From NCBI RefSeq assembly GCF_907164915.1, contig NC_061862.1, positions 136,515,520 to 136,579,519 of the forward strand: DNA of 64,000 nt, read 5' to 3'. Positions 59,455 through 64,000 of the stretch are shown piece by piece (the stretch's first letter is position 1; each line of letters begins with the position of its first letter). The notes beneath the pieces were generated by a model. That model searched no databases, was not told where the DNA came from, and saw only the letters and a list, made by a program, of their open reading frames with translations. The translations under genes and the position numbers were made by a program. Source of the DNA: Impatiens glandulifera. Its lineage: Eukaryota; Streptophyta; Magnoliopsida; Ericales; Balsaminaceae.

Positions 59455-60707
59455 AATTCAAATGAAGTGGAGGTACTTAATTCTCCTTTTGAGATTAAAC
59501 TTCCCAATGAAGTAGAAGAAAAGTGCATAGAGGAATGGGAAAATGGGGTGGTAGGAAATTATATTGGAAAAAATATAGTATCATTCCCAATCACTAAAGA
59601 AACTTTAATAAAACAATGGAAGGAAAAGGGCTGGAGAAGATCCCTAAAATATCCATGATATTTACTTTTTATAATTCAAGAATGGGTCAGATCTGAATGA
59701 AATTCTGGAACATGGGCATACATATATTGGATCCAACTGCAAGAAGTTGGAAATATGGTCTGAAGATTTGAACATGTTAAGTAAACCTAAAGAGACAACA
59801 CAAATATGGTTCAAGCTTTGGAATATTCCTGCACACATGTACAAAGTAGAAGTCATTAGTCATTTTGCAGGATTATTAGGAAAACCATTATACATGGACC
59901 CAATAACAAAAGGAGGAGAGTATCCTTCCTTTGCTAGAATTAGCATAGAGGTGAATCCTCAAAGCACATTGCCGAATAATATGACAGTGGTCGACAAGAA
60001 AGGAAAATTTAATGTCACGTGAATCACTTATGAGTGGAGACGGGACATATGTGTATTCTGCAATACATTCCAACATGCTAACACGAAATGTGCGCAAACT
60101 ATGGAAGAAGAGCAGAAGATACTGAAATGTCAAGAAGAAGAAAATCAGGAAAAGGAAATATAGGAGTCTAAAAGAAAAGAGTAAAATGTGGAGAAAGAGA
60201 AAGAAACAGAAACCAGGGAGGACATTGAAAATGAAGAAAACAATGAAACTGAAGAGAAGATATTAAGGGAGTTTTTGTTAAAGAAGAGAATAAAGGTATC
60301 AATGAAATAGAGAATGAAGAAGATGAAGGAAATTGATTTTCAAACAAGTTAAACTATAATACAGGAAACTAAAGAGGAGGATACTCAGAATAATCAAGCT
60401 TAAGTGGAGGTTAACAAGGAGGTTGCAGAGGATACCATCGATGAAGCTGAAGGAAGAAAATACAAGAATTCTGAAACTAAAATTGAGAACAACAAAGATA
60501 AGAATCATGAAATCCTGAAAAAGAATCTTTTATATTAGATTAGCACGGATTTGTTCAAAGAAAGATTACATAGTGAGAATAAGCAAGCTTCATCCTCTTC
60601 TTCAATTCAATCTCCTTTTATCGCAAGGGGAAGGGGAATGAGAAGAAGGACACATGAAGCAACAGACTTATATGGAAATAAACACCCTGATTGGAATAAT
60701 TAGAAAC
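59455..60707 (+). pseudogene. LINE-type ORF1 remnant (DUF4283 + CCHC knuckle)
   Basis: Fragments in two frames: 59467-59658 (VVGNYIGKNIVSFPITKETLIKQW) and 59747-60022 (QIWFKLWNIPAHMY, then GLLGKPLYMDPIT, SFARISIEV). After a stop at 60020, EWRRDICVFCNTFQHANTKC gives a CX2CX4HX4C knuckle. A Glu/Lys-rich linker and RGRGMRRR near 60635 follow. This is the DUF4283-zinc knuckle order of plant L1-type ORF1 proteins (nucleic-acid chaperones). At least one frameshift and several stops. No reverse-transcriptase ORF2 is present downstream. Confidence 0.78.
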
Positions 60708-61463
60708 TGCTTTGATTGTAATCTTTTAGTTTGTAACCTTTGTTGCATGGTTGTGTGAATGTTACTAATAAGATACTTTAGGTATATATTGATTGTCATC
60801 CTTTAATCATAGCTAGAGTCTGTCTAACTATAATTTTTGACCCTCCTACTTTTGGAATTTTTAATGAAATGGTATTAACTATTTTCCAAAAAAAATAGCT
60901 GAAATTACAAAGGTTAAGAGAACTTACATGACCTAGGGAGCGACTTCCTACTATAAGTTTTGATCTCCGGTGAGGCAATTACTCGAAGATGGATGCCACA
61001 GTTAGAGAGGGAGATGAAATCTCTAACCTCTCTATAAAATGTTATTCAGATTATTTTAGTTATGAGAGAAAATTGGGGTTATACGCATATGACTAGGGGT
61101 AGTTATTGTCTTTTTACCAAACTTGGGCATCAAGTTGAAAGGAAATTTAAAGTGACATGGTTCACTAACGAGGGTAAGACTTGGACCATTAGAAATCCTT
61201 CATTCACAACTTTCTTTTGGTATAGAATTGACATTGAATGGTTCACCCTAGCCTAAGTTATACTTATTTAAACTACGAGCATGTTAAAGCGAATGACCGG
61301 CTTCCTTGGCTCCTCCCAATTGACACGCGTTGAGGGACTGGTTGAGACCAGTTCCAACATGTTTCTAGTCTTTGGCTTCAATTTTGGTAGCAATCTCATT
61401 GTGTGAGGTAGACTTTAGCCCCTTAAATAGTTAGTGGAACTTCAATGTCACAATCATACATAG
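60708..61463. other. LINE-type tail and spacer
   Basis: 60708-60895 looks like a 3' UTR ending in an A-run (CCAAAAAAAAT near 60887). From 60896 to 61463 no gene is supported; a 64-codon frame at 61062 has no recognisable motif. Confidence 0.5.
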
Positions 61464-61616
61464 TGTTGGGTCAAATTATTTTGACTAAGTGTTGAAATAA
61501 TTTAACCACTGACATTTTGATGATGAAATGACTTATGAGTTTTGATGCAGATGTATTGAAACAATATTTCATAAGACTTGGCTCTAATTAGGGTCATTAG
61601 ACCGATTTTGGTATTC

Positions 61617-61980
61617 TATGCATAGAATTAGACGTACAGTCTAACTCATCGGAGTTAGACGTGTAGTCTAATGAATGCATAGAATTAGACGTACAGTCTA
61701 ACTCATCGGAGTTAGACGTGTAGTCTAATGAATGCATAGAATTAGACGTACAATCTAACTCATCGGAGTTAGACGTGTAGTCTAATGGATGCATAGAACT
61801 AGACGTACAGTCTAACTCATCGGAGTTAGACGTGTAGTCTAATAGACGTGTAATTAGACGGATGGTCTAATAGATACACGGAATTAGACGTAAGTCTAAT
61901 GGATTCATAATTAGGTACAGTCTAACTCAACGGAGTTAGATGTGTAGTCTAATAGACTTGTAATTAGATGAACGGTCTAA
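61617..61980. repeat. 57-bp double-hairpin minisatellite in LTR C
   Basis: Units of ATTAGAC-GTACA-GTCTAAC, TCATCGGA, GTTAGAC-GTGTA-GTCTAAT and GAATGCATAG repeat four times, then decay. Each unit contains two hairpins of the same GTTAGAC type as in elements A and B. Confidence 0.92.
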
Positions 61981-62109
61981 TGGAATATGATAGAAAATAA
62001 TTGTTATAACTTATGAAAAGTTTAATGAATAGATAAAACTAAGTTCAAATATATATGTTAAACCGCTAAGTTATATCAAGTATATTAATTGGTTTAAATA
62101 TAACAAGAA

Positions 62110-62181
62110 GCTGTTGTAGCGTAGTGGTAAACGCCTCTGTCTGTCACACAGGTGACTAGGGATCAAATACCACTGGCTGCT
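62110..62181 (+). tRNA. tRNA-Asp(GTC)-like sequence, probably a pseudogene
   Basis: 72 bases align with plant tRNA-Asp: an acceptor-like GCTGTTG, A box TAGCGTAGTGG, anticodon arm TCTGT-CTGTCAC-ACAGG with anticodon GTC. The B box GGGATCAAATACC departs from the GGTTCGAATCC consensus. The T stem has about three mismatches and the acceptor stem one mismatch and several wobble pairs. A working tRNA is therefore doubtful; a decayed tRNA gene or SINE head inside the LTR is more likely. Confidence 0.6.
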
Positions 62182-63064
62182 AATAATATTTAAAGTTTTG
62201 CTATTTCAGGGAAATTGAGCAAAATCCATTCGGTTGGAAATATATATATTGTTTGACTTCGGTTTGTAGTAAAAGCAACCGGTTCGGCCAAGAAGTTCAG
62301 TTAACCAGTTGGTCAACTGGAGTTCAGTTAGGAGATCGGTCAACAGGCATTTAATGAAAGAAGGCTCCGGTCAACCGACACTTAATGCAGCCGCTTCAGT
62401 CATAAATGATCCGGTTGGTTAAATGTAGCCGCTCAGTCATAAATGTTCTAGTTGATTAAATGCAGCCGCTCCAGTCATAAATGTTCCGGTTGATTAAATG
62501 ATGTTTGTTCCGGTAATAAATGTTCCGGTTATTGAATGAGCCGCTCAGTCATAAATGTTCCGGTTGATTAAATGTTGTCAAGCTCCGGTAATTAAATGAG
62601 TAATCCAAATCCAGAAGCAATCTCCAGGCAGCAGGTAGCTGTCAGGCATGCTTGTTCAAATCCAGAAGCAATCTCCAGAGTTAGTATTGTTGTCAGGCTC
62701 CGGTCAACCGACACTTAATGCAGCCGCTCCGAACATCCATAAACAAATCCTTGTCTCGTGTTCTTTCCTTTGCTTTTATTTACTTTACATAACCTCAAAC
62801 TAATCATACGCCTTAAACCGGTCACTCATATCCTTAAACTGACTCTTCATAAACTTCATCCGAATCGTATTCGTTGCTTCAGATTGAAACGGACATTTCC
62901 GCACTTAAAATCGGTTCAAGAGTCTGTGACAATCTGTGTAGTGTTAAGAGCGGTTTTAGTCTCTAACCGGACTATCACCAAAAAGTGTGTGTGTTGTAAG
63001 CGGCCACCCTTACCGAAACCGGAAAATACCCCGGTCCTCCAAGGGCGTCCCCAATCCTAACAAG

Positions 63065-63076
63065 TGGTATCAGAGC
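63065..63076 (+). promoter_or_regulatory. Primer-binding site of element C
   Basis: TGGTATCAGAGC, the exact plant Copia primer consensus (initiator tRNA-Met), two bases after the LTR end. Confidence 0.93.
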
Positions 63077-63110
63077 GAGGTTCTTAACACTCAAGCAACT
63101 GAATATCATC

Positions 63111-64000
63111 ATGTCTTTCATCAACGAGCCCCCCATGTTCTGCATCGAAGAATATGTTGATTGGAAGATACAGATGGAAGTGCATTTGGCCTCACAAGAC
63201 GATGACATGTGGTATGTTATTACCGATGGTCCGATAAAGATTGATAAGCCGAGATACCAATGGACGGCGGAAGATAAGAAGATGAATAACTTGGATAATG
63301 TTGCCAAAAACATTTTGTTCAAGTCGTTGGACAAAAACATGTTTAGTAAGATCAAGTTGTGCTCTTTTGCTAAAGAAATTTGGGAGAAGTTGATCCAACT
63401 GTGTGAGGGTAGCGACCAAATAAAGGAGAACCGGAAAGATCATAAGGCTCTGATAGCTTATGAAATCAATAGCAAATGGGCCGATAGCGATTCGGACGAC
63501 TCATCATCCAGCGACGGCGATGATAAAGTTGATGCATGCTTCATGGCGGAGAAAGAATCTGAGGTATTTGATTTCTCTTCTGAAGAATTTACTAAAGAAG
63601 ACTTAGTTATTGCACTCAATGACATGGTCGATGAGTTCAAAAAATTGTCTGTTTTAATGCCGACCAAAACAAAATATGAAACCGGAAAGTCAAGTGGTAC
63701 CGCTGGTGAGCCAAGCGGAACCGAGACTTACGAACCGGTTAGACTATCCTTAGAGAATGAGAAGCTCAAGGAGAAAGTCCAATCGTTAACCGAAGAAAAT
63801 GAGAGAATTAAATATGTCACGGCTTCTTGGAAGAGATCTAGTGAAGCGGTAAGCCAGATGTCTAATTACCAAAGACATCCCAAATGTAAATTTGGTATTG
63901 GTTATAACAAATCCGCCACTCACAAGCATTCCAACGGGATGAAACTCACAAAAGACAATCTTCCTTTCATAATATTTGTCAAGAGTTCATCAACCGACAA
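63111..64000 (+). CDS. Element C gag (partial, open to window end, internally deleted)
   Basis: ATG 63111 opens a frame with no stop through 64000 (296 codons). The N-terminus (FCIEEYVDWKIQMEVHLASQDDDMW, then DGPIKIDK, NNLDNVAKNILFKSLDKNMFSKIK, FAKEIWEKLIQLCEGSDQIKEN) equals the first half of the UBN2-type gag. It then jumps to the region that in elements A and B follows the zinc knuckle (KALIA...DSDDSSSSDGDD...CFMAEKESEVFDFS), and ends in the coiled-coil and RHPKCKFGIGYNKS region. About 200 residues, including the knuckle, are missing without loss of frame. It is less decayed than the gags of A and B, so this is the youngest-looking coding sequence of the three. Confidence 0.85.
   Translation, partial: MSFINEPPMFCIEEYVDWKIQMEVHLASQDDDMWYVITDGPIKIDKPRYQWTAEDKKMNNLDNVAKNILFKSLDKNMFSKIKLCSFAKEIWEKLIQLCEGSDQIKENRKDHKALIAYEINSKWADSDSDDSSSSDGDDKVDACFMAEKESEVFDFSSEEFTKEDLVIALNDMVDEFKKLSVLMPTKTKYETGKSSGTAGEPSGTETYEPVRLSLENEKLKEKVQSLTEENERIKYVTASWKRSSEAVSQMSNYQRHPKCKFGIGYNKSATHKHSNGMKLTKDNLPFIIFVKSSSTD

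Larger units (their letters stand above)
61464..63062 (+). repeat. 5' LTR of element C
   Basis: 1599 bp, TGTTGGGTCAAATTATTTTG to CCAATCCTAACA. In order it contains the TTAGAC array, a tRNA-Asp-like sequence, a zone of short repeats with TAAATGTTCCGGTTGATTAA and AGCCGCTC-AGTCAT words (62380-62600), then leader-like DNA with CATCCATAAACA shared with elements A and B. Only one LTR is in the window. Confidence 0.85.
61464..64000 (+). mobile_element. LTR retroelement C, 5' part (runs off the window)
   Basis: LTR 61464-63062 with TG...CA ends, a perfect Copia primer site and an open gag reaching the window end. The first 40 bases of the LTR resemble element A (TGTTGGGTCAAATTATTTTG), but the rest differs, so it is a third related subfamily. 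Confidence 0.85.

Noticed and set aside
61062..61256. 64-codon frame before element C
   Set aside because: No domain, no neighbour support; length expected by chance.
61597..61794. Minus-strand frame with periodic peptide
   Set aside because: Artefact of the 57-bp minisatellite, whose unit is a multiple of three.
62110..62181. Functional nuclear tRNA-Asp gene
   Set aside because: B box and T stem deviate too much; listed as tRNA-like only.

Overview
This window is nuclear DNA from a flowering plant. It carries spliced genes with GT-AG introns, plant-specific families (an RRM+PPR chloroplast factor and an OVATE family protein), long AT-rich intergenic DNA and nested LTR retrotransposons. The retrotransposon accessory protein recalls repeat proteins I associate with asterids (Lamiales), but the order cannot be proven from sequence alone. 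No bacterial, viral or organellar genes, rRNA genes or CRISPR arrays were seen.

Layout. 1-4468: an 88-bp minisatellite (about 16 copies), AT-rich spacer, and a 583-bp hAT-type element with a perfect 8-bp target duplication. 4469-13647: a ten-exon gene for a PPR4-like protein (980 aa predicted). Its introns hold a second hAT-type element with a perfect 8-bp target duplication, a 419-bp tandem duplication, a foldback MITE-like unit and an 85-bp duplication. 15392-16009: an intact intronless OVATE family protein gene; a roughly 50-bp fragment of its domain recurs at 16439-16490, just upstream of a retrotransposon.

16500-36628: a degenerate Ogre/Tat-type Ty3-gypsy retrotransposon. It has a tRNA-Arg-type primer site, an accessory ORF1, gag, protease with a G-patch-like segment, RT with two RNase H regions and integrase, then a long 3' UTR with two tandem arrays, a purine tract and an LTR start. 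Its 3' end has been tandemly duplicated (3.5 kb) and folded into a palindrome of about 4 kb.

37679-57789: two long LTR elements (A, 9.25 kb, with a perfect TAATA target duplication; B, 9.7 kb, with a truncated 3' LTR). Each carries a Copia-type primer site, a UBN2-type gag, no recognisable reverse transcriptase or integrase, and a second large ORF that begins with a transposon-associated plant domain and ends in a Gly/Arg-rich tail. The LTRs and the leader of the second ORF share a distinctive GTTAGAC...GTCTAAC hairpin motif, arranged as a 28-bp ACGT-rich array in the LTRs. A TATA-like box lies about 120 bp before the second ORF. This suggests that the second ORF has its own promoter built from the same cis-motif as the LTR.

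57790-64000: an older LTR fragment, a 275-bp CTTCT microsatellite, a broken LINE-type ORF1 (DUF4283 plus CCHC knuckle), and the 5' part of a third related element (C). Its LTR contains the TTAGAC array and a tRNA-Asp-like sequence. Its gag is still open but has an internal in-frame deletion that removes the zinc knuckle.
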